Of a stretch of 31,506 bases of DNA, positions 1-9,745 are shown one piece after another. The DNA comes from a virus. The DNA lies in the IMG/VR virus record IMGVR_UViG_3300025402_000048, positions 1-31,506 of that record. One strand, written 5' to 3'. Numbering within the stretch: position 1 is the stretch's first letter; each line of letters starts with the position of its first letter. The position numbers were made by a program, and so were the translations under genes. Below the pieces are notes generated by a model. That model was not told the origin of the DNA. It saw only the letters and a program-made list of their open reading frames with translations, and did not search any database.

Positions 1-1
1 T

Positions 2-211
2 GAAGGTTATAACACGCTAAAGACCATTAATAGAGTAGAGAATACCCAACTATACGAAGATCTATTTGAACCTATAGATGTTATAGGAAACGTTTTCAAT
101 AGGTTAGTACTTTATCCAGGTAATACGTATCATAAGTCAAATGATTACTTTGGAGACACATTACAGGATGGCCGATTAACTCAAGTATTTTTTATAAAAC
201 AAGATGCATAG
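2..211 (+). CDS. C-terminal part of a DUF6445 / 2OG-Fe(II) oxygenase-like protein (5' truncated by window)
   Basis: An open frame runs from the window edge to a TAG at 209-211 and encodes 69 residues. Its end carries NRLVLYPGNTYHKSNDYFG and then GRLTQVFFI. From memory this resembles the C-terminal strand pair of DUF6445 and prolyl-4-hydroxylase-like 2OG-Fe(II) oxygenases, where a His and a downstream Arg bind iron and 2-oxoglutarate. The His-to-Arg distance here is 14 residues, a little longer than the usual ten or so. The N-terminus with the expected HxD motif lies outside the window, so the catalytic assignment cannot be completed. The next gene starts inside its last codons (ATG at 204), which indicates co-translation. 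Confidence 0.6.
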   Translation, partial: EGYNTLKTINRVENTQLYEDLFEPIDVIGNVFNRLVLYPGNTYHKSNDYFGDTLQDGRLTQVFFIKQDA

Positions 212-581
212 TTATAAGATCATAAACATCAACTTAACTTCAGTTGGTTCTGATGAGCCTATAGAAGATGTTCCATGCGGTACGTGTACACTATGCTGTG
301 AGAAGTTAACTCCATACTTAACACCTGAAGAGATAGCTTCAGGATTATACCCTTTAAGTTTTATAGAACCCACCGATCAGCATAGAGCTGATAACCCACA
401 AGTTGGACCTATAGTCACTTTGTATCGTAAGAAGGAAGGTGGTTGTGGTATGTTTATAGATGGGAAATGTTCTATATATAGTTATAGACCATTATCATGT
501 CGGCAGTTTGATTGTCGTAAAGGTCATCATCCTTCATTAATTGATTATGCAAGAGAAAGATTTGGTAATGAAAAAGTTTAA
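204..581 (+). CDS. YkgJ-like cysteine-cluster (putative metal-binding) protein
   Basis: This 125-residue protein has two cysteine clusters typical of the YkgJ/UPF0153 family. The first is C25-GT-C28-TL-C31-C32. The second is C81 (GGCGMF), C89 (GKCSIY), C99 and C104 (RPLSCRQFDC). Family members are thought to bind Zn or Fe-S, but no reaction is firmly established. Its ATG lies within the last codons of the preceding 2OG-oxygenase-like gene and its 3' end overlaps the glycosyltransferase by 14 bases, so the three are probably translated together. The context suggests a role beside the modification enzymes. The family call is secure from the cysteine spacing; the function is unknown. Confidence 0.8.
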   Translation: MHSYKIININLTSVGSDEPIEDVPCGTCTLCCEKLTPYLTPEEIASGLYPLSFIEPTDQHRADNPQVGPIVTLYRKKEGGCGMFIDGKCSIYSYRPLSCRQFDCRKGHHPSLIDYARERFGNEKV

Positions 582-1398
582 GACTGCTGCATATACTATA
601 CTTAAGAACGAAAAGAAGTTCATTGAAAAATGGATGTACTATGCTCAACCATATGATTATCGAGTTTTATTAGATACTGGTTCTACTGATGGTTCATGGG
701 AACTACTACAAGAGTACGCAAAGAAAGATCCAAATTTAATCATCGAACAAAAGATATTTACACCATGGAGGTTTGATGTTGCTCGCAGACATAACCTTGC
801 TATGGTCCCAGAAGAAGTTACTTGGTGTTTATCTCCAGACCTTGATGAATACTTCTCTATCAATACACGTGAACAGATGGATATCATCATTGAAGCCGTG
901 CCAACTATCACAAACATAGCATGCGATAGACTAGATATCTACTCTAAGACTGTTCGAGTAGGACCACCAAACTTCATAGCTTCTAATAAGATCCACCTCA
1001 GAGCTGATTACACATGGAACCAGCCAATCTATGAACACCTAAGTTGGATCCATAAAGATCGTAATGAGAATGAACTATATGCTGATGAGATATTCTTAGT
1101 GCATGACCAGGACTTTCAAAAGAAAGAAAGACCTGAACTATACGTTAAGATGATGGAAGACGAGTATCGAGATAACCCGACTAATACATGGAACCTTTGG
1201 TATCTTCTCTATCATTATAAAAATAGTAATCAGATCGACAAATATATACCAGCTGCATGTTTATTTGTCGACCATCATAAACGTGACGATGACTGGTATA
1301 AGAAGATAAGCACTCAGCTCATAGACATATACAGGAATGCACCTATAAATACAGAACAGAGAGAACTGATCTACTCATCTATTAAAAATATATTATGA
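568..1398 (+). CDS. Glycosyltransferase, family 2-like (GT-A fold)
   Basis: The protein has 276 residues if it starts at the ATG at 568 (MKKFKTAAY). A TTG at 541 is in frame but sits deeper in the upstream gene and is less likely. The N-terminal half has the GT-A signature: TILKNEKKFIEKW, then LLDTGSTDGS (residues 34-43, nucleotide-sugar binding) and a DxD-like motif in SPDLDEYF (D91, D93), which would hold the divalent metal. The C-terminal half is rich in Trp and Tyr and has no recognised domain. There is no signal peptide or membrane segment, so a cytosolic enzyme is expected. It overlaps the following sulfotransferase by four bases, which suggests the two act on the same product. The acceptor is unknown. 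Confidence 0.8.
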   Translation: MKKFKTAAYTILKNEKKFIEKWMYYAQPYDYRVLLDTGSTDGSWELLQEYAKKDPNLIIEQKIFTPWRFDVARRHNLAMVPEEVTWCLSPDLDEYFSINTREQMDIIIEAVPTITNIACDRLDIYSKTVRVGPPNFIASNKIHLRADYTWNQPIYEHLSWIHKDRNENELYADEIFLVHDQDFQKKERPELYVKMMEDEYRDNPTNTWNLWYLLYHYKNSNQIDKYIPAACLFVDHHKRDDDWYKKISTQLIDIYRNAPINTEQRELIYSSIKNIL

Positions 1399-2183
1399 AA
1401 CAAAAATTACACTTTCTATCGGGATTGCCAAGATCTGGCTCAACAGTCTTATCTTCAATACTTAACCAAAACCCAGCGATATACGTAACTCCTACTTCTC
1501 CTATGCTTAACGTAGCGGTAAAGATGCAAGAAGCGTGGAGAGAGGATCCAACAGTTAAAGCTAACTACTTTGAAGAGCAGGCAAGAAACTTAACTAAGGC
1601 GATATTACCGGCATTTTGGCAGCATAGGTCAGAACCAATCATCATAGATAAAGGTCGTGGATGGGCTAAAAACATGCCTACAGTCAATGCTTTATTCGGG
1701 GAAAAGATCAAGGTTATTGTAGTGGAACGTGATCTTCCTAGTATCATGGCAAGCTGGTTAACTATCATTAAAAACCAAACTAAATCAGACTTTGATAAGA
1801 ACCTTATATTAAAAGGTTATCCAGCAACTGATGATAATCGAATGGCAGAGATGTGGTTTAATATGGTTAAAGATTGCATGGAAGGATCTCAACAGATCAA
1901 GAAAGATGTTCCAGACCAGATCATAGTTGTTAAGTACGATGATATAGTTAACGATCCTAAACATGAGATCGCTCGTATAGAACAATTCTTAGAGTTACCA
2001 AAACATGAGTACGACTTTAATAATATCCAGAATGACACCAACGATGATGACTTATTAGCTTGGGGATTTGAAGGTTTACATACTATTAGACCTAAACTAG
2101 AAAAGATATCAAAGCCTGCAAAGGAAGTTCTTGGTGAAGAGCTATACAATAGGTTCGTTGAGATAGAAAAACAATATGTTTAA
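1395..2183 (+). CDS. PAPS-dependent sulfotransferase family protein
   Basis: The protein has 262 residues. The 5'-phosphosulfate-binding loop is visible as SGLPRSGSTVLSSIL (residues 9-23). The 3'-phosphate-binding segment is VVERDLPSIMASWL (from about residue 109). A C-terminal KYDDIVNDPKHEIARIEQFL is typical of bacterial sulfotransferases (the 'Y-E/D-D-L...P' region before the last helices). These enzymes move sulfate from PAPS to a hydroxyl or amino group. The adjoining gene encodes an APS kinase-like protein that could make PAPS, and the gene before is a glycosyltransferase, so a sulfated glycan is the simplest product. A TATAAATA box at 1344-1351 lies 44 bases before this ATG, inside the glycosyltransferase gene, and may or may not be a promoter. 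Confidence 0.82.
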   Translation: MKQKLHFLSGLPRSGSTVLSSILNQNPAIYVTPTSPMLNVAVKMQEAWREDPTVKANYFEEQARNLTKAILPAFWQHRSEPIIIDKGRGWAKNMPTVNALFGEKIKVIVVERDLPSIMASWLTIIKNQTKSDFDKNLILKGYPATDDNRMAEMWFNMVKDCMEGSQQIKKDVPDQIIVVKYDDIVNDPKHEIARIEQFLELPKHEYDFNNIQNDTNDDDLLAWGFEGLHTIRPKLEKISKPAKEVLGEELYNRFVEIEKQYV

Positions 2184-2580
2184 AATATTAATCATGGGTC
2201 TTCCTGGATCTGGTAAGACTACTCTTGCAGGTAGACTTGAGGCTAGTCTTAAACAAGAAGGAAAGTCTGTCACATGGTTAAATGCTGATAAGATAAGGTC
2301 TCTATATCAAGACTGGGACTTCTCATATGAAGGACGAATTAGACAAGCCAAAAGACTAGCCGACTTAGCTAATGTTGATGATGACTATACTATCGTAGAT
2401 TTTATAGCTCCATTACAAGAAAGTAGAGACATATTTGATGCTGACTTTATTATCTGGATGGATACAGTAGTCATATCAAAGTATGAAGACACTGATAAGA
2501 TATTTGAACCACCTACTAAATATAACCTTCGTATCCAGGATCATGATTACTCTATACACTCCATTATAAATACCTTATAG
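2176..2580 (+). CDS. cysC: Adenylylsulfate (APS) kinase-like protein
   Basis: The protein has 134 residues, shorter than the roughly 200 residues of bacterial CysC. A P-loop GLPGSGKTTLAGRL sits at residues 8-21. It is followed by WLNADKIR and DWDFSYEGRIRQAKRL, which match the APS-binding region of APS kinases (GDxxR ... GFSxxDRxENIRR). The later DFIAPLQESRD corresponds to the AFISPxRxxRD segment. APS kinase phosphorylates adenylylsulfate to PAPS, the donor used by the sulfotransferase encoded just upstream; the two genes overlap by eight bases. A general P-loop kinase of unknown substrate is the alternative, but the post-Walker A motif argues for APS. No ATP sulfurylase gene is visible, so APS would come from the host or from elsewhere in the genome. 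Confidence 0.75.
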   Translation: MFKILIMGLPGSGKTTLAGRLEASLKQEGKSVTWLNADKIRSLYQDWDFSYEGRIRQAKRLADLANVDDDYTIVDFIAPLQESRDIFDADFIIWMDTVVISKYEDTDKIFEPPTKYNLRIQDHDYSIHSIINTL

Positions 2581-2589
2581 TTATAAATA
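2565..2589 (+). promoter_or_regulatory. Tandem T4-type late promoter boxes before gp13
   Basis: TATAAATA occurs twice, at 2565-2572 and 2582-2589, 17 bases apart. The second is 25 bases upstream of the gp13 ATG (2614) in the intergenic gap. This octamer is the T4 late promoter consensus recognised by gp55-RNA polymerase. The first copy lies in the 3' end of the APS kinase gene and may be chance in AT-rich DNA. Confidence 0.7.
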
Positions 2590-2613
2590 ATACAATAAAC
2601 TAGGAAGTGTATA

Positions 2614-3633
2614 ATGGCCGTTACTAGCAGAGAAGAATTAACTCAATATTGCCTTAGAGCTCTAGGCGAACCAGTAGTTGAAATCAACGTGGACGATGTC
2701 CAACTAAATGAGCGTATCGATGAAGCTCTTGACTATTGGAACCAATACCACTTTGATGGTGCAGAGCGTATGTATCTTAAAGCACAGATCACTGGCTCAA
2801 TCATCAACATCACTACTCCTACACAAACTGATTTCCCCATAGGTACAAAGATCACTGGAAGCACATCTGGTGCAACAGCTAAGGTATGCATGCAGTATGG
2901 TCGTAATCCTGTAGATACACAGATCGTATGTCAAAACATGACGATAGCAGGCCAAAATGATGGTACTACATCTCAAAATCAATTTACTTCAGAGCTTCTA
3001 CCAGCATTCATAGTGGGTGAGACCATCACCGGATCTAATGGAGCGACAGCGGTTATATCTGCAGACGGAGCAGTATTAGGTACATATGACCTACATTACT
3101 TCCCGCTACCAGACTACATCTATGGTATCACAAGAGTCATCCCGTTTAATGCAGCATCCAGCTCAAAGAACTTATTTGACTTACAATACCAACTAAGACT
3201 TAACGACTTATATGACTTGACTTCAACGTCATTGATCTACTATAAGACTGTTATGTCACACATCTCTCTACTTAACCTAGAACTAAACGGCTATCCACTA
3301 TATAGGTTTAACCGTATGATGGGTAGACTATCACTTGACGTTAATTGGGACTCTGCGTTGACTATCGGTGACTTCATCGTGGTTGAATGCTATAGAGCTC
3401 TTGACCCAGCAACTTTCAGTAAAGTATGGAATGAACCTTGGTTCCGTCACTACGTTACAGCACTATTCAAACGCCAATGGGCTACAAACATCAAGAAGTT
3501 TGGTAACATCCAACTACCAGGTGGTGTGATCCTTGATGGGGCTTCTCTATATTCAGAAGCTATAGCGGAGATCAAAGACCTCGAAGATGAGATGCTGAAT
3601 AAGGCTGCTCCGTTGGAATTCTTTTTAGGATAA
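2614..3633 (+). CDS. gp13: Neck protein gp13 (T4-like) with an inserted beta-rich segment
   Basis: The protein has 339 residues against about 309 in T4. The N-terminus (TSREELTQYCLRALGEP) and the RIDEALDYWNQYHFDG segment are typical of gp13 of marine T4-like phages. The C-terminal half continues with PWFRHYVTALFKRQWATN. In between, roughly residues 66-156, lies a Gly/Thr-rich segment with two similar motifs, IGTKITGSTSGATAKV (76-91) and VGETITGSNGATAVI (134-148). It looks like an inserted beta domain. gp13 sits on the portal/connector and joins head to tail with gp14. The gene has its own late promoter and is followed one base later by gp14. The order 13-14-15-17-18-19-20 supports the call. 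Confidence 0.88.
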   Translation: MAVTSREELTQYCLRALGEPVVEINVDDVQLNERIDEALDYWNQYHFDGAERMYLKAQITGSIINITTPTQTDFPIGTKITGSTSGATAKVCMQYGRNPVDTQIVCQNMTIAGQNDGTTSQNQFTSELLPAFIVGETITGSNGATAVISADGAVLGTYDLHYFPLPDYIYGITRVIPFNAASSSKNLFDLQYQLRLNDLYDLTSTSLIYYKTVMSHISLLNLELNGYPLYRFNRMMGRLSLDVNWDSALTIGDFIVVECYRALDPATFSKVWNEPWFRHYVTALFKRQWATNIKKFGNIQLPGGVILDGASLYSEAIAEIKDLEDEMLNKAAPLEFFLG

Positions 3634-3634
3634 T

Positions 3635-4964
<1,330 letters not shown>

Positions 4965-4965
<1 letters not shown>

Positions 4966-5708
4966 TGCTTAATGGGTTAACATACTATCATGGTACCATA
5001 CGAAAGACGATCGTTGCGTTTGGTCGTTTATTCTCTGATATCAAGATAGCTCGAGAAGATAACAACGGTAGCGTGGTACAAACCCTTGCCGTCCCGCTTG
5101 CCTATGCTCCTAAGGAGAAGTGGCTGCTTCGTATCGAGCAAGACCCAAACTTAACAAATAATACCTACATATCTTTACCAAGACTATCATTTGAGATAAC
5201 TGGTTATACATACGACTCTTCACGTAAGACCAATAAGATGCAGATGATTAATTGTACAGACGAGAGTACTGCATCAAACCCTATCCGTAAGTCTGTATTA
5301 TCTCCAACGCCATACAATATAAACATCAACCTATATGTGTTGACAAAGACGCAGGAAGACGCGATGCAGATCATCGAGCAGATCTTACCTACGTTTAATC
5401 CAGAATACTCTTTAGCAATCAATGCTTTACCAAGTGTAGAGATCACACAACGTATACCGATCATATTAAACAGCGTAACTGTCGAAGATAACTATGATGG
5501 TCAATTTACTGAGAGACGATTCGTAGTCCATACACTATCGTTTACTATCAAGACTAACATGTATGGCCCAGTACAAGATCAAAGCCTCATCACCACTGTT
5601 AAGGCAAACGTATCACAACAAGAAGGTGCAGATCCTATCAATAAGTATACTGCAACAGCTGACTCTCCAACTGCTCCAGTGACTGAGAACTGGGAAGCTC
5701 AATTCTAA
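4965..5708 (+). CDS. gp15: Proximal tail sheath stabilisation protein gp15 (T4-like)
   Basis: The protein has 247 residues (T4 about 272). The N-terminus, Y-HGTIRKTIVAFGRLFSDIKI followed by VPLAYAPKEKWLLRI, matches the gp15 pattern seen in T4 (YNSSFRRYATLMGDLFSNIQI ... VPITYASKEHFMMKL). A central ISLPRLSFEITGYTYDSSRKTNK corresponds to the conserved 'LPR...Y....KTN' region. gp15 caps the tail at the end away from the baseplate and links it to the neck. Start and stop share bases with the flanking genes (TAATG at both ends). Confidence 0.9.
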
Positions 5709-7297
5709 TGTCAAAGAACTACAACGCCAATAGTCAGTTAAAGGCTGCTGGTGTCAATATCCCTTTTACTGAAGATCAAGTCAAGGAGTACATGAAGTGT
5801 GCTGCCGACCCGATCTACTTTATTGAAACTTATTGTAAGATCATATCACTTGATCATGGTCTTATTGATTTTAAACTATATGATTGCCAAAAGGAAAAGG
5901 TGAAGGTTATACATGAGAATAGAAAAGTCATCCTTATGGAAGGTCGTCAACAAGGTAAGACGACTACTAGTGCAGCCTATATACTATGGTATACACTATT
6001 TCAGGAATCGAAGCAAGTCGCGATCTTGGCAAACAAAGCCACCGCCGCCCGTGAGGTCTTATACAGGTATCAGTTGATGTATGAGAACCTTCCAATGTGG
6101 TTACAGCAGGGTGTTACTACATGGAATAAGGGAGATATAGAACTTGAGAACAATTCAAAGGTGTTCACTGCAGCTACGACATCTTCTGGTATCCGAGGTA
6201 AATCTGTCAACATGCTGTATGTGGACGAAGCCGCGATCATACCTAACAACGTAGCTGATGACTTCTTTACTTCAGTCTACCCAACGATATCTGCAGGTGA
6301 AACGACAAAGATATTACTAAGCTCTACTCCATTAGGTTACAACCACTTCTGGAAGTTTTGGAACGATGCAGAAAATAAGCGCAATGACTTTGTGCCGTTA
6401 TATATCCCATACACACGAATCCCAGGTAGGGATGAGAAGTGGGCAGAGGAGCAAAGGAGACAGCTTGGTGAACTAAAATATAACCAAGAGGTTATGTGTA
6501 ACTTCCTTGGTTCTGCACTCACTCTGGTGCGTGCCGATGTGATCGGGAGGCTATCTGCTGGCTTCATTATACATAGTAAGGATGGCCTTGATGTATATGA
6601 AAAGCCTATCAAGGATCATAGCTATTGCTTAGTGGCTGATACTGCAAAGGGTGTGGGAGGTGACTTCTCATCATTCTCAATCATAGACGTGACAGCAGCA
6701 CCATACAAGCAAGTGGCAAAGTATAGGGACAACCAGATTAGCCCTATGCTATTCCCTTCAGTCATATACAAAGTAGCGACAGAGTATAATAAAGCATACG
6801 TATTGCTTGAGGTTAACTCCTCAGAACAAGTAGCGCAGATCCTATACGGTGAGATGGAGTATGATAACCTATTGTTTGTCAATAGAGGCGTAGACGGTCA
6901 AGTAGTGTCAGGTGGCTTTGGTGGAGGTAAGACTCAACTAGGTGTCAACACTGATAAGAAAGTAAAACGTATTGGTTGTATGAATTTCAAGTCTTTGGTG
7001 GAAGAGAACAAGCTGCTTATACAGGACATGGACACCATAGCTGAGATCTCGACCTTCATCGAGAACAACAAAGGCTCTTACGAGGCGGATGAAGGGTATC
7101 ATGATGATTTGGTCATGACTTTAGTACTATTTAGTTGGCTGACCACCAACCCATACTTTAAAGAGCTCAACAACGTTAACTTGAGAGAGATAATGTATGA
7201 GAATCGTATCAAACAGATAGAGGATGAGCTGACCCCATTCGGATTCATGGATGATGGTAGGGGCGGTCAGGACGAACAGGTCCTATTGAATTTTTAA
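5708..7297 (+). CDS. gp17: Terminase large subunit gp17 (packaging ATPase and nuclease)
   Basis: The protein has 529 residues (T4 610). The ATPase domain has Walker A GRQQGKTT (79-86), Walker B MLYVDEAA (169-176, D173 and catalytic E174) and coupling motif LLSSTP (about 203-208). The C-terminal RNase H-fold nuclease shows D311 in VADTAKGVGGDF, a second Asp at 319, and the YHDDLVM pair (D466/D467). All key residues are present. It cuts concatemeric DNA and drives it through the portal. The usual small terminase gene 16, which lies just before 17 in T4, is absent here: gp15 and gp17 are directly joined. A late promoter follows the stop. Confidence 0.96.
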   Translation: MSKNYNANSQLKAAGVNIPFTEDQVKEYMKCAADPIYFIETYCKIISLDHGLIDFKLYDCQKEKVKVIHENRKVILMEGRQQGKTTTSAAYILWYTLFQESKQVAILANKATAAREVLYRYQLMYENLPMWLQQGVTTWNKGDIELENNSKVFTAATTSSGIRGKSVNMLYVDEAAIIPNNVADDFFTSVYPTISAGETTKILLSSTPLGYNHFWKFWNDAENKRNDFVPLYIPYTRIPGRDEKWAEEQRRQLGELKYNQEVMCNFLGSALTLVRADVIGRLSAGFIIHSKDGLDVYEKPIKDHSYCLVADTAKGVGGDFSSFSIIDVTAAPYKQVAKYRDNQISPMLFPSVIYKVATEYNKAYVLLEVNSSEQVAQILYGEMEYDNLLFVNRGVDGQVVSGGFGGGKTQLGVNTDKKVKRIGCMNFKSLVEENKLLIQDMDTIAEISTFIENNKGSYEADEGYHDDLVMTLVLFSWLTTNPYFKELNNVNLREIMYENRIKQIEDELTPFGFMDDGRGGQDEQVLLNF

Positions 7298-7301
7298 GAC
7301 T

Positions 7302-7309
7302 TATAAATA
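7302..7309 (+). promoter_or_regulatory. T4-type late promoter before gp18
   Basis: TATAAATA lies in the intergenic gap, 60 bases upstream of the gp18 ATG. It matches the gp55-dependent late consensus. The leader that follows carries an AAGGAG Shine-Dalgarno at 7353-7359. Confidence 0.75.
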
Positions 7310-7369
7310 TATGTGTAGAGGTGACTCTAACTATATCATAAAAATCATAATTTAAGGAGAAACAAAAAA

Positions 7370-9079
7370 ATGCCGTTCCAATTATCTCCAGGAGTTGCGG
7401 TAGTAGAAAAAGATTTTTCAGAGATCGTTCCTGCAGTTTCAACATCTACAGGTGCTTTCGCTGGTGTGTTTGCTTGGGGTCCCGTATTAGATCCTGTTAC
7501 AATCTCATCTGAAACAATTTTAGTCCAACGTTTTGGTGGACCAACAGATGCGACAGCGCAATCATTTTTCACTGCAGCAAATTTCCTTGCTTACACAAAT
7601 AACCTATTAACCGTTCGAGTAGACACTACTAATGCTAAAAATGCAGTAGCTTCTGGAACAGCTATTAAGATTAAAAACCAAGATCATTACCTAGAAAACT
7701 TTGCTGCTGGCGAAGCTTCTGTAGGTGAATGGGCTGCTAAGTACCCAGGTGCATTAGGTAACTCAATCACAGTTTCAATGGCTGATGCAACAACCTTCTC
7801 AGGTTGGGAATATGAGTCAGAGTTCCCATTGGCTCCTTCTACATCTACATACGCAGCATCAGTTGGTGGTTCAAATGACGAACTCCATATCGTTGTAGTA
7901 GATGCACATGGTCTATGGACTGGTACTATCGGTGCTATCTTAGAAAAATACTCATACGTATCTAAAGCATCAGACGCAGTACAAACAAATGGTACAAACA
8001 ACTATTATAAGAACGTAATCAACAGCCAATCACAATACATCTGGTGGATGGATCATACAACATCAGTATCTACTTCAGTCAATGGAGTTGGTACAAGCGG
8101 CGTGGCTTGGGGCTCTGTAGCTCTTAACAATGGCTTTAAAGACCTTTCAGCTGTCGTTACTAAGACGCTCTTAGGCGGTGTAGATGACTTTGCTGCTACA
8201 GACGGTGAATTACAAGATGGCTTTGATATATTTGCTAATGCAGATCAATACGACATCGCGTTGATCCCAACAGGTAAAGTTTCTTCAACTGTCGCTCAAT
8301 ACGTTATCAGTAACGTAGCAGAGACAAGACTTGACTGCGTTGTGTTCATCTCTCCATTAGATCCAAGTAATGACATCATTACTCCAGGAGCTGCTAATGC
8401 TATCGATAACATCGTAACGTTTAGAAACTCATTATCAAGCACTTCTTATGCAGTGTTAGATTCTGGTTACAAATACCAATACGATAGATACAACGACGTA
8501 TACAGATGGGTTCCATTAAACGGTGACGTTGCTGGTCTATGCGCCCGTACAGATCATACAAATGATCCATGGTGGTCACCAGGTGGCTTCAACAGAGGTC
8601 AAATTAAGAACGTTGTTAAGCTTGCAGTTAACCCAATGCAAACAGACAGAGACATGTTATATGCAGCTGGTGTAAACCCAGTAGTAACATTCCCTGGTCA
8701 AGGTACAATCCTCTACGGTGATAAGACATTGCTTGCTAAACCAAGCGCATTTGATCGTATCAACGTACGTAGGTTATTCATCGTACTTGAAAAAGCTATT
8801 GCAGTTGCAGCTAAGTACCAATTATTTGAGTTTAATGACAGCTTTACAAGAGCTCAGTTCGTTAACTTGATCACTCCTTACTTAAGAGACGTTCAAGGTA
8901 GACGTGGTGTTACTGACTTTGCAGTTGTTTGTGACGATACAAATAATACAGGTCAAGTTATCGACGCTAACCAATTTGTTGCCGATATCTATATTAAACC
9001 TAACCGTTCAATCAACTTCATTACATTGAACTTTATTGCAGCAAGATCTTCAGTAAGTTTCTCTGAAATCGGTGCATAA
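7370..9079 (+). CDS. gp18: Tail sheath protein gp18 (T4-like)
   Basis: The protein has 569 residues (T4 659). It starts with FQLSPGVAVVEKDFSEIVPAVS, the typical sheath opening (SPGVxxxExDxS). It also has GAFAGVFAWGP, the segment ending LRDVQGRRGVTDFAVVCDD, and a C-terminal YIKPNRSINFITLNFIAARSS, all conserved in gp18. The sheath contracts around the tube during infection. It has its own late promoter and a strong Shine-Dalgarno (AAGGAGAAAC), as expected for an abundant virion protein, and its codon choice is more uniform than in the neck genes. Confidence 0.96.
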   Translation: MPFQLSPGVAVVEKDFSEIVPAVSTSTGAFAGVFAWGPVLDPVTISSETILVQRFGGPTDATAQSFFTAANFLAYTNNLLTVRVDTTNAKNAVASGTAIKIKNQDHYLENFAAGEASVGEWAAKYPGALGNSITVSMADATTFSGWEYESEFPLAPSTSTYAASVGGSNDELHIVVVDAHGLWTGTIGAILEKYSYVSKASDAVQTNGTNNYYKNVINSQSQYIWWMDHTTSVSTSVNGVGTSGVAWGSVALNNGFKDLSAVVTKTLLGGVDDFAATDGELQDGFDIFANADQYDIALIPTGKVSSTVAQYVISNVAETRLDCVVFISPLDPSNDIITPGAANAIDNIVTFRNSLSSTSYAVLDSGYKYQYDRYNDVYRWVPLNGDVAGLCARTDHTNDPWWSPGGFNRGQIKNVVKLAVNPMQTDRDMLYAAGVNPVVTFPGQGTILYGDKTLLAKPSAFDRINVRRLFIVLEKAIAVAAKYQLFEFNDSFTRAQFVNLITPYLRDVQGRRGVTDFAVVCDDTNNTGQVIDANQFVADIYIKPNRSINFITLNFIAARSSVSFSEIGA

Positions 9080-9081
9080 CA

Positions 9082-9089
9082 TATAAATA
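9082..9089 (+). promoter_or_regulatory. T4-type late promoter before gp19
   Basis: TATAAATA is located between the gp18 stop and the gp19 ATG, 26 bases before the ATG. It fits the gp55-dependent late promoter consensus and allows the tube gene to be expressed separately from the sheath gene. Confidence 0.75.
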
Positions 9090-9115
9090 ATAATAGGAAA
9101 AATAAAGGATAAAAT

Positions 9116-9712
9116 ATGGCAAACATTAGCGATTTTAAAGCACAACTGATTGGTGGCGGAGCTCGTCCCAACCAGTTTAATGTTCAATTAACATTCCCAG
9201 CATTCGTACAAACTGGTGCGGCTGTAGGTTTAAGTTCACAGTTCTTATGTAAAGCTACTACATTACCAGCTTCTACAGTAGAGAACATGCAGATCTTATA
9301 CAGAGGCCGTCAAGTTAACTTTGCAGGTGAAAGAGCATTTGCTCCATGGACAGTAACGATCTATAACGATACAACGTTCTTGATCAGGGATACTATGGAA
9401 AAATGGTCAGATGGTATTATGAACAACGCACAAACAAACGGCCTTACAAACCCACGAGCTTATCAAGTTGACTTAATAGTTAATCAATTAGATCGTAACG
9501 GCGCAACAATCAAGTCATATAAGTTCCATGATGCGTATCCTACATCAGTGGGCCAAATTACACTTGACTATGATGCTAACAATCAAATTGAAATGTTCGA
9601 CGTTGAGTTTAACTACAACTACTGGACTTCTAATACTACAGTCGGTACTAGCGCTTTCGGCGTTAATGCTTCTGTAACTACACCAGTAGGTACATTCCCA
9701 TTACCAATCTAA
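9116..9712 (+). CDS. gp19: Tail tube protein gp19 (T4-like)
   Basis: The protein has 198 residues (T4 163). Diagnostic segments are GGGARPNQFNVQLTFP, LCKATTLPASTVE, RQVNFAGERAFAPWTVTIYND and the C-terminal DYDANNQIEMFDVEFNYNYW, all in gp19 order. Hexamers of this protein form the inner tube through which DNA passes. Position between sheath (gp18) and portal (gp20) matches T4. A second protein of the same broad family is encoded at 16521-17087. Confidence 0.94.
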   Translation: MANISDFKAQLIGGGARPNQFNVQLTFPAFVQTGAAVGLSSQFLCKATTLPASTVENMQILYRGRQVNFAGERAFAPWTVTIYNDTTFLIRDTMEKWSDGIMNNAQTNGLTNPRAYQVDLIVNQLDRNGATIKSYKFHDAYPTSVGQITLDYDANNQIEMFDVEFNYNYWTSNTTVGTSAFGVNASVTTPVGTFPLPI

Positions 9713-9745
9713 TTGGCGGGAAATTAATATTATAAAGGTTATATA

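Noticed and set aside
1344-1351. TATAAATA inside the glycosyltransferase gene, 44 bases before the sulfotransferase ATG
   Set aside because: The distance suits a late promoter, but the octamer is in coding sequence and this 8-mer is expected a few times by chance in AT-rich DNA of this length. Not listed as a promoter.
7316-7329. Hairpin TAGAG-GTGA-CTCTA in the gp18 leader
   Set aside because: The stem is only five bases with no T-run. Too weak to call a terminator or regulator without comparison.
9731-9738. TATAAAGG before gp20 as a late promoter variant
   Set aside because: It is only 15 bases from the ATG and the AAAGG serves as the Shine-Dalgarno; too close for a -10 element.
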